DNA of 64,000 nucleotides, from the NCBI GenBank assembly GCA_041393535.1, contig JAWKJY010000002.1, positions 656,362-720,361 of the forward strand, written 5' to 3'. The notes under the pieces were generated by a model. It saw only the letters and a list, made by a program, of their open reading frames with translations. It was not told the DNA's origin and did not search any database. Source of the stretch: JAWKJY01 sp041393535 (GTDB taxonomy: Bacteria; Actinomycetota; Thermoleophilia; Gaiellales; Gaiellaceae). The position numbers and the translations under genes were made by a program. Below are positions 26,240 to 35,621 of the stretch, piece by piece (position 1 is the stretch's first letter; the number at the start of each line of letters is the position of its first letter).

Positions 26240-28822
26240 TCAGGCGAGGGCAGACCGGATCGCGCCCCGGGCGAGCTCGAGCGCCTCGGGGATGCGGTCG
26301 GCGTCCACGCCGCCGCCGCGGGCCATGGTCGGTCGCCCGCCGCCGCCACCACCGAGCACGCCGGAGGAGGCCTTGACGACGTCGCCGGCCCGGAGGCCGC
26401 GGTCCGCCACGGCCTGGGAGAAGTTCGCGATCAGGTGGACACGGCCGTCGGCGCGCGATGCGAGGACGACCGCGGCCGGATCGGCCTTCTGCTTCAGGCG
26501 ATCGGTAAGGTCGAGCAGCGCGTCGGCGTCGAGGTCGCCGACGTCGGCGGCGAGGACGGTCACCCCGTCGACCTGCTCGGCGCTCGCGAGGAGGTCGGTC
26601 GCCGGGTCGGCCGCGCCGGGGGCGCTGGAGCGAAGCTCCTTCTCGAGCTTGCGGAGCGCCCTACGCTCGGCGTCGAGCTCGGCGACGAGCCGCTGGACCT
26701 CGCGCTCCTGCTCGAACAGGTACGCGCCGGCGGCGCCGGACGTGACCGCCTCGATCCGGCGCGTCGCAGAGCCGACGGAACTCTCCGAGAGGATCTTGAA
26801 CGGGCCGATCTCGGCGCTCGCACGGACGTGAGCGCCGCCGCAGAGCTCGACCGAGATGTCCCCCACCTCGACGACGCGGACGATGTCGCCGTACTTCTCG
26901 CCGAACAGCATCATCGCCCCGAGCGTGCGCGCCTCCTCGATCGGCACGAGGTAGGTGCGGACCGGATGGTTCGCGAAGATCCGCTCGTTGACGATCGTCT
27001 CGACCCGCGCCCGCTCCTCGCTCGTCAGCGGCTGCGGATGCGTGAAGTCGAAGCGGAGCTTGTCGGGGCGGACGGACGAGCCGGCCTGGCGCACGTGGTC
27101 GCCGAGCACCTCACGCAGGGCGCCGTGGAGGAGGTGCGTGGCCGTGTGGTTCGCCTGGGTCGGGAAGCGCACGAGCCAGGGCACGACCGCGCGAACCCGG
27201 TCGCCCGCCGCGAACGCCGCGGTGTCGCCGTCGCGCTGGAACAGCAGCGCCTGGTCGTCCCCGAAGCGGAAGGCCTGGACGAGCTCCGCGCGCTCGCCCG
27301 TGTCCCGCTCGAGCCAGCCCTGGTCGGAGACCTGGCCGCCGCCCTCCGCATAGAACGGCGACTCACGGAGCTTCGCGAGGAACAGGCCGTCGCCCAGTTC
27401 CTCGACCGCCCCGAGCTGCGTGAGCACGTCGAGCTTCTCGTAGCCGACGAACGAGGTCGCGAAGCCGGCGTTGCGCGCGAAGTCCGCCGCGCGGTCGGCC
27501 TCGCCGGCCCGGCCCGCGCGCGAGCGATCGCGCTGCTCGGCCATCAGGCGCGCGAACTCGTCCTCGTCCACGGCCAGGCCGCGCTCGGCGGCCAGCTCGC
27601 GGGTCAGCTCGAGCGGGAAGCCGTAGGTGTCGTGCAGGCGGAACGCATCCGCGCCGGCCACGCCGTCGGCGCTGCGCGAGAGCACGTCGTCGAAGAGGCG
27701 CATGCCCGTCTGCAGCGTCTGCGAGAACCGATCCTCCTCGGCCTGGAGCACCTCGTGGATGACGCGCCGGTGCTCCTTCAGGTCGGGGTAGACCGGGCCC
27801 ATCAGCTCGATCACGACGTCGGCGAGGCGGGCGAGGAACGGCGAGCCGAGTCCGATCCGGGAGCCGTGCTGCACGGCCCGGCGCACGATGCGCCGCAGCA
27901 CGTAGCCGCGCCCCTCGTTCGACGGCGTGATGCCGTCGCTCGTCAGGAAGGTCATCGCCCGGCCATGGTCCGCGAGCACGCGGTGGGCCTTCGTCGCCAC
28001 GTCGGACTCGCCGTAGCGCGTCCCCGTCTCCGACGCGACCCACTCCATGATCGCCTGGAAGCCGTCCGTCTCGTAGACGGAGTGGACGCCCTGGAGCAGG
28101 GTTGCGCCGCGCTCGACGCCGAGTCCGGTGTCGATGTTCTGCTTCGGGAGCGGCGTCAGCGTCCCGTCCTCGTGGAGGTTGAACTCCATGAAGACGAGGT
28201 TCCAGAACTCCAGGAAGCGATCGCACTCGCACCCGGGCGCGCAGTCGGGGCGGCCGCACCCCTGCTCGGGGCCGCGATCGTAGTAGAGCTCGGAGCAGGG
28301 ACCGCATGGCCCCGTCGGGCCGGCCTGCCAGAAGTTGTCCGAGCGCGGCAGCCCGCGGATCCGGTCGGCCGGGATGCCCATCCGCAGCCAGCCGTCGATC
28401 GCGACGGAGTCCTCGCCCAGCCGCAGGTCGGGATCGCCCGCGAAGACGGTCGCCCAGAGCTTGTCGACCGGGAGCTTCAGCTGCTCGGTCACGAACTCCC
28501 AGGCGAGCTCGATCGCGCCGTCCTTGAAGTAGTCGCCGAACGAGAAGTTCCCCAGCATCTCGAAGAACGTGAGATGACGCGCGGTCAGGCCGACGGAGTC
28601 GATGTCGGTCGTGCGGAAGCACTTCTGGGCGCTGGTCGCGCGCGGGCCGGGTGCGGGCTCGATGCCGAGGAAGTACGGCTTGAACGGCTGCATCCCAGCG
28701 GTCGTGAGCAGCACCGACGGGTCGTGCGTTGCGGGGACGAGCGAGGCCGAGGGCCGCCGCAGGTGTCCCTTCGACTCGAAGAACGAGAGATAGCCCTCGC
28801 GCAGCTCGTGGCTCGTACGCAC
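26240..28822 (-). CDS. alaS: Alanyl-tRNA synthetase
   Basis: Class II synthetase with editing. 860 residues, full length. The catalytic domain begins RTSHELREGYLSFFESKGH; motif 2 (RATSAQKCFRTTDID) and motif 3 (FGRGYVLRR-like NEGRGYVLRRIVRRA) are present. The editing domain shows HTATHLLHGAL and CGGAHVRASAEIG zinc/active-site motifs, and the C-Ala oligomerisation domain ends with GGGGGGRPTMARGGG. A cysteine-rich insert (CGRPDCAPGCECDRF) is typical. It starts with GTG six bases after TACCAT (28829-28834), a leaderless arrangement. Confidence 0.97.
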   Translation of the reverse strand: MRTSHELREGYLSFFESKGHLRRPSASLVPATHDPSVLLTTAGMQPFKPYFLGIEPAPGPRATSAQKCFRTTDIDSVGLTARHLTFFEMLGNFSFGDYFKDGAIELAWEFVTEQLKLPVDKLWATVFAGDPDLRLGEDSVAIDGWLRMGIPADRIRGLPRSDNFWQAGPTGPCGPCSELYYDRGPEQGCGRPDCAPGCECDRFLEFWNLVFMEFNLHEDGTLTPLPKQNIDTGLGVERGATLLQGVHSVYETDGFQAIMEWVASETGTRYGESDVATKAHRVLADHGRAMTFLTSDGITPSNEGRGYVLRRIVRRAVQHGSRIGLGSPFLARLADVVIELMGPVYPDLKEHRRVIHEVLQAEEDRFSQTLQTGMRLFDDVLSRSADGVAGADAFRLHDTYGFPLELTRELAAERGLAVDEDEFARLMAEQRDRSRAGRAGEADRAADFARNAGFATSFVGYEKLDVLTQLGAVEELGDGLFLAKLRESPFYAEGGGQVSDQGWLERDTGERAELVQAFRFGDDQALLFQRDGDTAAFAAGDRVRAVVPWLVRFPTQANHTATHLLHGALREVLGDHVRQAGSSVRPDKLRFDFTHPQPLTSEERARVETIVNERIFANHPVRTYLVPIEEARTLGAMMLFGEKYGDIVRVVEVGDISVELCGGAHVRASAEIGPFKILSESSVGSATRRIEAVTSGAAGAYLFEQEREVQRLVAELDAERRALRKLEKELRSSAPGAADPATDLLASAEQVDGVTVLAADVGDLDADALLDLTDRLKQKADPAAVVLASRADGRVHLIANFSQAVADRGLRAGDVVKASSGVLGGGGGGRPTMARGGGVDADRIPEALELARGAIRSALA

Positions 28823-29273
28823 GCGAGGATGGTAGCCGGATGCCGCCGGGCCGGCTCCCCCTGCGGCCGAAGCCGCGCGACGGGGTCAGGATGGCGGTCG
28901 CGGGAAGCGGACCGGACGCTCCCGCGCCCGCCGCGGCTCCGCGCCGGCGTCACGGCGCAGCGCTGGCGCTGGCGCTGGACGCGGCTGGCCGCGGACGGCC
29001 GTCACTCCTCCGGGGCCGCCGTGGCCGCGCCGGTCTCGACCGCGTCGCGCCGACGACGCCCGACGGCGGCCGTTCCGTGCAGGAGCGAGCTCCCCGGTTC
29101 CGCGGCCCGGTGACCGGCACCGCGCCTGGCAGCGAGTCGGCTGGCAACCCGGCCCCCGCGGCTGAGGCATGCGCAGCGCGGAGCGTCTCCTCGGTCGTCG
29201 GTCACCGGCGCCGCGCGCCCGCGCGAGCGTGCATCCGCGCGAGGCGTCGGCGGGGTCGGCCGCCGGAGCGGGG
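28823..29273. other. Intergenic region without a recognised gene
   Basis: About 450 bases between alaS and the DUF948 gene. Open frames exist on both strands but read as Arg/Pro/Gly-rich translations with no domain and no start signal. A YtxH-type small protein often sits here in relatives; I could not find one, even allowing one frameshift. The alaS -10 element (28829-28834) is at its left end. Confidence 0.5.
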
Positions 29274-29744
29274 CTACGCGCCGGGCGCGTGCCGGTCGCG
29301 CGCGAGCTCGTCGTCGATGTCGCGCCCGCGGCGCTCGGCCGCCTGCTGCGCAGCGTCGAAGGCGCGGCGGGGATCGTGGTCGGCCTTCAGCGAGGCGCCG
29401 CCGAAGCGGGCGCCCGCCGTGAGCGCGGAGATCTTGCGCGCCGGCCAGGCGACGGCGTTCGTGACGGCGCGGACGCCCTTGTCGACCGAGACGACGGCGC
29501 TGACCGCGCTGTCGGTCATCACGTCGGCCTTGTCCAGCTGCTTGTTGACGCGGTCGACGGTCCCATTGACCTTGTGGATCAGCGGCACGGCCTCCTGCTC
29601 GACACCGGTGAGGAGGGAGGTGAGGCGCTTCGCGGTGCCGCCGAGCCGGACGAGCACGAACGCGGTGCCGAGGCCGACGAGGATCAGGAAGACGCTGAGG
29701 CAGATCCACAGGATGTCGATCCCGGAGAAGTCGGCGAGCGGCAC
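29274..29744 (-). CDS. DUF948-like membrane-anchored helical protein
   Basis: 156 residues. One N-terminal transmembrane segment (about 9-31, ILWICLSVFLILVGLGTAFVL without the last residues) is followed by a long amphipathic helical region (KRLTSLLTGVEQEAVPL, VNGTVDRVNKQLDKADVM) as in DUF948 proteins, and a charged disordered tail. Members of this family are often encoded near alaS and mnmA in Gram-positive bacteria; their function is not established. The GTG start has TAGACT (29751-29756) six bases upstream. Confidence 0.75.
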   Translation of the reverse strand: MPLADFSGIDILWICLSVFLILVGLGTAFVLVRLGGTAKRLTSLLTGVEQEAVPLIHKVNGTVDRVNKQLDKADVMTDSAVSAVVSVDKGVRAVTNAVAWPARKISALTAGARFGGASLKADHDPRRAFDAAQQAAERRGRDIDDELARDRHAPGA

Positions 29745-29785
29745 GAGAAGAGTCTAACCGTCGGCGGCGGCGGGCAGGCGTCGGC

Positions 29786-31071
29786 TCAGGCGCTGCGGCT
29801 GACGGTGCCGGCGCCGACGATCGCGTCGTCGACGTAGAGCGCGGCCAGCTGTCCGGGCGCGACCCCGTGGACGGGCTCGTCCAGCTCGAGGCGGAATCCG
29901 CGCGCGCGCGCCTCCACGCGTCCGGGGACGGCGGCCGAGCGGGAGCGGAGCTTGACCTCCACCCGATCGGCGGGCACGCGGAGGCGCCCGTCACGGCAGG
30001 TCACCTCGCGCCGCGCGAGCGCCGCCCGGGGGCCCACCTGGACGAGGTTCCGCCGCGGATCGACCCGGATCGCGTATATCGGCCCGTCGGCGCTCGCGAC
30101 GCCGAGCCCGCGCCGCTGCCCGGGCGTGAACCGCCAGTAGCCGTCGTGCGTCCCGAGCGCGCGACCGGCCGGGTCGACGATCTCGCCCCGACGCGGCTCG
30201 AGGCCGTGTCGCGCGAGGAAGGCCCGGTAGTCGCCGCCGCCGAGGAAGCACGCCTCCTGGCTCTCCGGGCGGGCGGCCGCGGCGAGCCCGGCGGCGGCCG
30301 CCCGGGTGCGCGTCTCCTGCTTCGTCCCGTCGCCGAGTGGCAGCCAGAGCCGCGCGAGCACCCGCGGCGAGACGCGGGCCAGCATGTACGACTGGTCCTT
30401 CTCCGGGTCGGTCCCGCGGGCCACGAGCAGCTGGCCGTCACGTTCGACGAGGCGCGCGTAATGGCCGGTTGCGAGCCGCTGCGCGCCCAGCCTGCGGGCG
30501 AGCGCGGCCAGCTCGTCGAACCGGAACGACCCGTTGCAGCGCACGCACGGGTTGGGCGTCTCCCGCGCGCGTACCCCTCGACGAACGGCGCGACGACCCG
30601 GGTGCGGAAGGCGTCGCGCAGGTCGAGGGTCACGTGCGGGAGCCCCAGCTCGTGGCAGAGCGACCGGGCGGCCCGCACGGAGCCGGGCGAGCAGCATGCG
30701 CGCTCGTCGTCCCCACCCTGCGGGTCGACCCAAAGCCGCAGCGTCGCCCCGACCGGGCGCAGGCCGGCGTCCCGGGCCGCGAGGAGCGCCACCGCGCTGT
30801 CGACGCCGCCGCTCATCGCGACGAGCACCCGCTCCCTGGCGGGCCGGGCCCTGACGACCCGGCCGAGCGCGTCGTGGAGCGCGTCGAGCGCGAGCAGGGG
30901 CCCCGGCACCGACGCGGCCTCGAGCAGCGTGAGGCCCCTGACGGCGCGTGCGAGCGCCGCGGCCCCCTCCCCCTCGCCGGTCGCGCCGACCACGCGCTCG
31001 CCTTCGACCTCGAGGCGCAGCCAGGCCCAGTCGCCGCCGCGCGCGGCGTCTCCGACCACCTCGACCACCAT
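29786..31071 (-). CDS. mnmA: tRNA 2-thiouridylase MnmA with an extra N-terminal NifU-like domain; one apparent frameshift
   Basis: Thiolates U34 of Glu/Lys/Gln tRNAs. The catalytic part has the PP-loop MSGGVDSAVALL, ACCSPGSVRAARSL, the catalytic Cys in TPNPCVRCN, ATGHYARL, KDQSYML, the second Cys in QEACFLGGGDYRAFL, and a C-terminal beta domain. Two frames are needed: one G is missing in the tract at 30562-30564, between VEGYARG and ETPNPC. Residues 1 to about 70 precede the PP-loop and align with IscU/NifU scaffolds (GDWAWLRLEVEGERVVGA, RAVRGLTLLEA) but lack the cluster cysteines. The ATG has TACCGT (31078-31083) six bases upstream. Confidence 0.87.
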
Positions 31072-31317
31072 GGGGCCACGGTACCCGGCGCCTCGCGGGG
31101 CGGGGCACCCGGGCCCACGCCGAAGCCGAAACCAGGGGGGCGAGCGCGTGCGCGCGCGGAAGGAGTCGGACGGTAGGACGCCACGACGCCGCTACCGCCG
31201 CCCGTCCGCCGCCGGTTCGGACTGTGGGGACCCGCTGGGGAGGAATCGAGGTTCCGCACAGGCCGTTGGCGTCCGCGCCGCGGAATCCACGGAACGCGGT
31301 CATGGACCCACACGTCG

Positions 31318-31770
31318 TCAACGGGCCTGCTTGATCCGCGCGGTGAGCTCCTGGACGAGGTTGTAGACGTCCCGGTCCTCGCGGATGAGCTTCGCGATCT
31401 TCGACGTGGCGTAGATGACCGTCGTGTGGTCGCGCCCGCCGAACTTGCGGCCGATGTGGGGCAGGGAGCTGTCCGTCAGCTCCCTGCACAGGTACATCGC
31501 GACCTGGCGCGGGTAGGCGATCGCCTGGGAGCGCCCGGGGCGCCGGTCTGCCGCTGGCGTCCCGGCCGTCGCGTCAGGGCGCGAGACGGAGCGGCTGGGT
31601 GCCGCGACGTCGCCGCCGCGGCACCCGGCCGAGAGAGGCGCCCCACCCTGCCGATGTTGCCCCGCCCTCGAAGAACCTGGCACGCCAGGTGGGCCGTCCC
31701 AGTTCGGTGCTGCCGTTCCGGAGACCGGCTCCTTCGAGAGGGTGTTGGTTCGTTTGATGCACGGGGCCAC
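31318..31770 (-). CDS. Stand-alone DnaA domain IV (DNA-binding) protein
   Basis: 150 residues. The C-terminal half, from about residue 80, is a clear DnaA domain IV: PRQVAMYLCRELTDSSLP, then IGRKFGGRDHTTVIYATSKI, the DnaA-box recognition helix-turn-helix signature with GGRDHTTV intact, and a final helix ending LTARIKQAR. The AAA+ domain III and domains I-II are absent; the first 80 residues are Ser/Pro/Gly-rich and unlike DnaA in any frame. It cannot act as an initiator by itself but should recognise DnaA boxes. The GTG at 31770 is uncertain; TACAGT is about 20 bases upstream. No dnaN or recF is near, so this is not the usual dnaA locus. Confidence 0.75.
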   Translation of the reverse strand: MAPCIKRTNTLSKEPVSGTAAPNWDGPPGVPGSSRAGQHRQGGAPLSAGCRGGDVAAPSRSVSRPDATAGTPAADRRPGRSQAIAYPRQVAMYLCRELTDSSLPHIGRKFGGRDHTTVIYATSKIAKLIREDRDVYNLVQELTARIKQAR

Positions 31771-32802
31771 GCACAGGGTCGGGCCCGACGACTGTAGCCG
31801 ACCGGCTGCGGGCGCCGAGGCGGTCGCCGCGCGAGCCGCCCACCCCGGGCCTGCCGACGTGCTGCGCGCACCGGTCGGGCGCGGGCACCGGGTCCGGCGT
31901 CAGCGCTCCGCGTGGCCGCGCCACACGCCGCTCACGGCGAAGCCGGAGGGCCTCGGCGGCGGCCGAAGGCGCGATCGAGCTGGGCTCGATCCGCCCGCCG
32001 GCGGCGCGCCTTGGTGGCCCAGAGCCCGCCGAGCGCGCGCTCTGGTCGCTGCCACGGGCCGCGAGCGTGCGCCGGCTACCGGCCGCGCGCAGCCGACTGC
32101 GGGAGCGGCACCGGCGTTTGCCGTCGGACATGCGTCGGACGGCCCGGCACGGTGCGCGCCGACGTCGCTGCCTAGCCGGCACGCGTGCTCGACCGGCGGG
32201 CATCTCGACCGACGCCGCCGGGCGCGCGCCACTCCGATCGCGCCCGCGCGGCGCCGTCGACCGGCGGGCAACCGGACCGGCGCCGCGGGGTGCGCGGGCG
32301 AGCCCGGCCCGCGAGCGCGGGCCCGCCGCTCGGACTCCCTCGCCGCGGTCGGCGGCCGCGAGCCGCGTCGACGGAGGGAGCACGGGCTCGACCGCCTGCT
32401 CTCGCGCGGATGAGGCAACGCGCCCGGGCTCCGTTGCGAGGCCCGCGCCGCTGCCGCGTCACCGCAGTCGCCGTCGGCCCCCGGGCGGGCGGGGCCGCCG
32501 CACGACGAGCCCGGAGCGCGGGTCACCGGGCTCGCGCCACGGTCTCCCGACGCGACCGCCGTGGACACCGCGACGCGTCACGAGACGGACGGGAGCGCGC
32601 CCCGGGCCCGGCCCGCCCGCGGGCCGGCACCGCGCTCGTCGTGGTCGGATGGCGGCCGCGGGCGGCGGCGGGCGAGGCGACGAGACGGCCGGGGCGGCTC
32701 GCGCCACCCCGCCGCGGTCGACGTTCATCGCGCCCCGGGGGCGTGTCGGCCCGCACGCGTGCGGGGGAGCGGCCCCTCCGCGGGCGACGCGGAGCGCGGC
32801 GG
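31771..32802. other. About 1 kb without a recognisable gene
   Basis: An extremely GC-rich stretch between the DnaA domain IV gene and the DivIVA-like gene. All six frames are fairly open because of composition, but translations are Arg/Pro/Ala-rich with no domain, no codon-position pattern and no start context. A 14-base sequence TCGACCGGCGGGCA occurs twice (near 32189 and 32258). No convincing DnaA box was found. It may hold an unrecognised RNA or be degraded coding sequence. Confidence 0.5.
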
Positions 32803-33726
32803 TCAGGCGGCGTCGCGGGCGCTGCGGCGCGGGAGCGGCGTCGGCTGCGCGGACGGCAGATCCATCGCCGGCTGCTCGCCGGGCCGGCCCTCGTGCCCCG
32901 TGAGCGAGGCGACCTCCGCGGCGGCCGCGGCGACGATCGCCTCGATCGCCCCGCCGACGCCCTTGTCGCGCCGACCGGCGACCTGGAGGATCTGCTCGGC
33001 GGCGCCGCGTGCGCGGCGGACGATCGACGCGGCCTGGGCGCGGCTCCACTCGAGCTGGCGCTCGACCTCGGCGCGCGCCTCCTGGACGAGCTCGTTCGCG
33101 TCGATCCGCGCCCGCTCGAGCGTCCGCTCGGCCTCGACCTTCGCCTCGCGCGCCTTCTCCGAGGCCTCGAGGTTCGCCTGGGCGAGGACGCGCCAGGCCT
33201 CCTCGCGCGCCTGCGTCGTCGCCTCCGCCCGCTCCTCCGCGAACCGGGCCCGGGCCTGGGCGATCTCGCGCTCGAGCGCGGAGCGGCTGGCGAGCAGCCG
33301 GCCCTCCAGCTCGGCGTGGCGCGCACGGAGCTCCGCCTCGAGCGCCTGGTGGCGCCGCGTCGTCTCCTCGGCCAGCTCGGCAGCGCGGCGCTCCTCCTCC
33401 TCGACCGCGGTGGCCGCGCGGGCGATCCGATCGGCAGCGGCTGCGCGGGCGTCCGCCTCGATCGCGTCGGCGAGCGAGGCGGCCTGGGTGACGAGGCGCA
33501 CGGCGTCCACCCGGACCAGCTGGCCCGTCGGCTCACCGGCCGGCGAGGCGCCGTCGCCGAGCGCGCGGACCTTCGCCTGCAGGTGCGCGATCCGCTCGTG
33601 CAGCCCCGTCACGACGTCGTGGACGGCGTAGCGGTCGTAGCCGCGGAAGGCGAGCGGGAGGCGCGCCAGGCCGGGGCCGGGCCCGTCGGGCGCCGGCGTG
33701 CTGCCGGTCGATGCGTCTGCTGCCAC
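32803..33726 (-). CDS. DivIVA-like coiled-coil protein
   Basis: 307 residues. After a short Ser/Thr/Pro-rich start, FRGYDRYAVHDVV near residue 30 resembles the DivIVA N-terminal membrane-targeting motif, followed by a heptad helix (LHERIAHLQAKVRAL). A long Ala/Glu/Arg coiled coil covers about 80-270, with ERAEATTQAREEAWRVL and KAREAKVEAERTLERA as examples. It may organise polar growth or division, or be a general scaffold. The GTG at 33726 is chosen because GGGGAG lies seven bases upstream; an upstream in-frame GTG at 33753 lacks such a site. Confidence 0.65.
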   Translation of the reverse strand: MAADASTGSTPAPDGPGPGLARLPLAFRGYDRYAVHDVVTGLHERIAHLQAKVRALGDGASPAGEPTGQLVRVDAVRLVTQAASLADAIEADARAAAADRIARAATAVEEEERRAAELAEETTRRHQALEAELRARHAELEGRLLASRSALEREIAQARARFAEERAEATTQAREEAWRVLAQANLEASEKAREAKVEAERTLERARIDANELVQEARAEVERQLEWSRAQAASIVRRARGAAEQILQVAGRRDKGVGGAIEAIVAAAAAEVASLTGHEGRPGEQPAMDLPSAQPTPLPRRSARDAA

Positions 33727-33866
33727 GGTCGTGCTCCCCGTCGAAGGCGTCACCCCGGGTGAACGACCGCCCGGGGCGCCGCGCCACCCCTCGTAGCGCG
33801 CGGCAGCGTCCCCCGGATCGGTGCTGCGGCCGTCCCTCGGTCGAGGGACGGCCCCGGCGCGCGCGG

Positions 33867-35621
33867 CTACGAGGGCTGGACGCCCGGGCGCAGCTGGATC
33901 CCGAGCTCGCGGAACTGCACCTCGGTGATCTCCGACGGCGCGCCGCTCATCGGGTCGACGCCCGCCTGGTTCTTCGGGAACGCGATCACGTCGCGCAGGT
34001 TCGGCTCGCGCCCGAGCACCATCATCATGCGGTCGATGCCGAACGCGATGCCGCCGTGGGGCGGGGCGCCCATCGAGAGCGCGTCGAGCAGGAAGCCGAA
34101 CTTCGCGCGCTGCTCCTCGGGCGTCAGGTGCAGGGTCTCGAACATCCGCTGCTGCAGATCGGGCTCGTGGATCCGGAAGGAGCCGCCGCCGAGCTCGTTG
34201 CCGTTGCCGACGAGGTCGTAGGCGAGCGCCTTCGCGGCGCCCGGGTCGCTCGTCAGAAGCTCCTCCGAGCCGGGCGCCGGCCGCGTGAACGGGTGGTGGC
34301 GCGCGACCCAGCGCCCGTCGTCCTCGCTCCACTCGAGCAGCGGGAAGTCGACGATCCAGGTGAACCTCCAGGCCTGGTCGTCGATCAGGCCGAGCTCCGC
34401 GCCGAGGTTCAGGCGCAGGTTCCCGAGCACGCGCGAGACGAGCTCGGGCTCGTCGGCCCCGAAGAGGATCGTCGTCCCGTCCGGCGAGGCGAAGTGGGCC
34501 AGCTCCTGCTCGGAGAGGAACTTCGCGATCGGCGAGCGCACCTCGCCGCCGTCGTAGACGAGGTACGCGAGCCCCTTTGCGCCACGCTCCTTGGCGATCT
34601 CCTCGAGCTTCGCGAGCTCGCCGCGGGAGAAGGCCCGGGGCACGCGCAGGAAGCGCACGGCCGGCGCGTTCGCGAACACCCCGAAGCCGGAGCCGCGCGT
34701 CACCTCGGTCGCCTCCTCGATCTCGAGCCCGAAGCGGAGGTCCGGCTTGTCCGAGCCGAAGCGCAGGTCGGCCTCGTCCCAGGTCATCCGCGGGAACGGC
34801 GTCTCGAGCTCGACGCCGATGCACTCCCGCCAGACGGTCGAGACCATCCGCTCCATCAGCCCGAAGAGGAACTCCCGGTCGGGGAAGGCCATCTCGACGT
34901 CGAGCTGGGTGATCTCCTGCACGCGGTCGGCGCGGAGGTCCTCGTCCCGGAAGCAGATCGCGATCTGGTAGTAGCGGTCGAAGCCGCCGATCACGAGCAG
35001 CTGCTTGAGCAGCTGCGGCGACTGGGGCAGCGCGAAGAAGCGCCCCGGTGCGAGGCGGCTCGGCACGACGAAGTCGCGCGCGCCCTCGGGCGTCGGCTTG
35101 AAGAGGATCGGCGTCTGGATGTCGAGGAAGCCCTCGGACTCCATCACCCGGCGGATCGTCGACACGAGCTTCGCGCGCAGCGCGATGTTCCGTTGCATCT
35201 TCTCGCGGCGCAGGTCGAGCCAGCGGTAGCGCAGCCGGATCGTCTCGTCGACGCCCTCCTCGTCGAGCTGGAACGGCAGCGGCGTCGAGCGGGAGACGAT
35301 CTCGAGCCGGTGGACGAGGATCTCGACCTCGCCCGTCGGCAGCTTCGGGTTGACGGCCTCGGGCGCGCGGCGGACGACCTCGCCCTCGGCGCGCAGGACG
35401 AACTCGTTGCGCACCTGGTGCGCGATCTCGGCCGCCTCCGGGTCGATCTCGGGGTTGACGACGAGCTGGACCACGCCCGCGCGGTCGCGCAGGTCGACGA
35501 AGACGAGCCCCCCGTGGTCCCGCCGCGTGTTCGCCCAGCCGGAGACGACGAGCTGCTGGCCGACGTGCTCGGCCCGCACCTCGCCGCAGCGCAGGTCGCG
35601 CCAGCGCGGATCGTTCGTCAT
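33867..35621 (-). CDS. aspS: Aspartyl-tRNA synthetase
   Basis: Class II synthetase of the bacterial type, 584 residues. N-terminal OB fold (VVSGWANTRRDHGGLVFVDLRDR), motif 1 region, motif 2 FRDEDLRADRVQEITQLD, the bacterial GAD insertion, and motif 3 GIAFGIDRMMMVL. The C-terminus has DPMSGAPSEI, where a helix near the active site often marks non-discriminating (Asp/Asn) enzymes; whether it also charges tRNA-Asn cannot be settled here. The ATG overlaps the hisS stop by four bases, so hisS-aspS are co-translated. Confidence 0.96.
   Translation of the reverse strand: MTNDPRWRDLRCGEVRAEHVGQQLVVSGWANTRRDHGGLVFVDLRDRAGVVQLVVNPEIDPEAAEIAHQVRNEFVLRAEGEVVRRAPEAVNPKLPTGEVEILVHRLEIVSRSTPLPFQLDEEGVDETIRLRYRWLDLRREKMQRNIALRAKLVSTIRRVMESEGFLDIQTPILFKPTPEGARDFVVPSRLAPGRFFALPQSPQLLKQLLVIGGFDRYYQIAICFRDEDLRADRVQEITQLDVEMAFPDREFLFGLMERMVSTVWRECIGVELETPFPRMTWDEADLRFGSDKPDLRFGLEIEEATEVTRGSGFGVFANAPAVRFLRVPRAFSRGELAKLEEIAKERGAKGLAYLVYDGGEVRSPIAKFLSEQELAHFASPDGTTILFGADEPELVSRVLGNLRLNLGAELGLIDDQAWRFTWIVDFPLLEWSEDDGRWVARHHPFTRPAPGSEELLTSDPGAAKALAYDLVGNGNELGGGSFRIHEPDLQQRMFETLHLTPEEQRAKFGFLLDALSMGAPPHGGIAFGIDRMMMVLGREPNLRDVIAFPKNQAGVDPMSGAPSEITEVQFRELGIQLRPGVQPS

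Noticed and set aside
28823..29273. YtxH-type gene between alaS and the DUF948 gene
   Set aside because: No frame encodes a TM plus helical protein even allowing one frameshift.
31771..32802. Replication origin beside the DnaA-like gene
   Set aside because: No DnaA-box cluster, no AT-rich unwinding region and no dnaA-dnaN-recF context.
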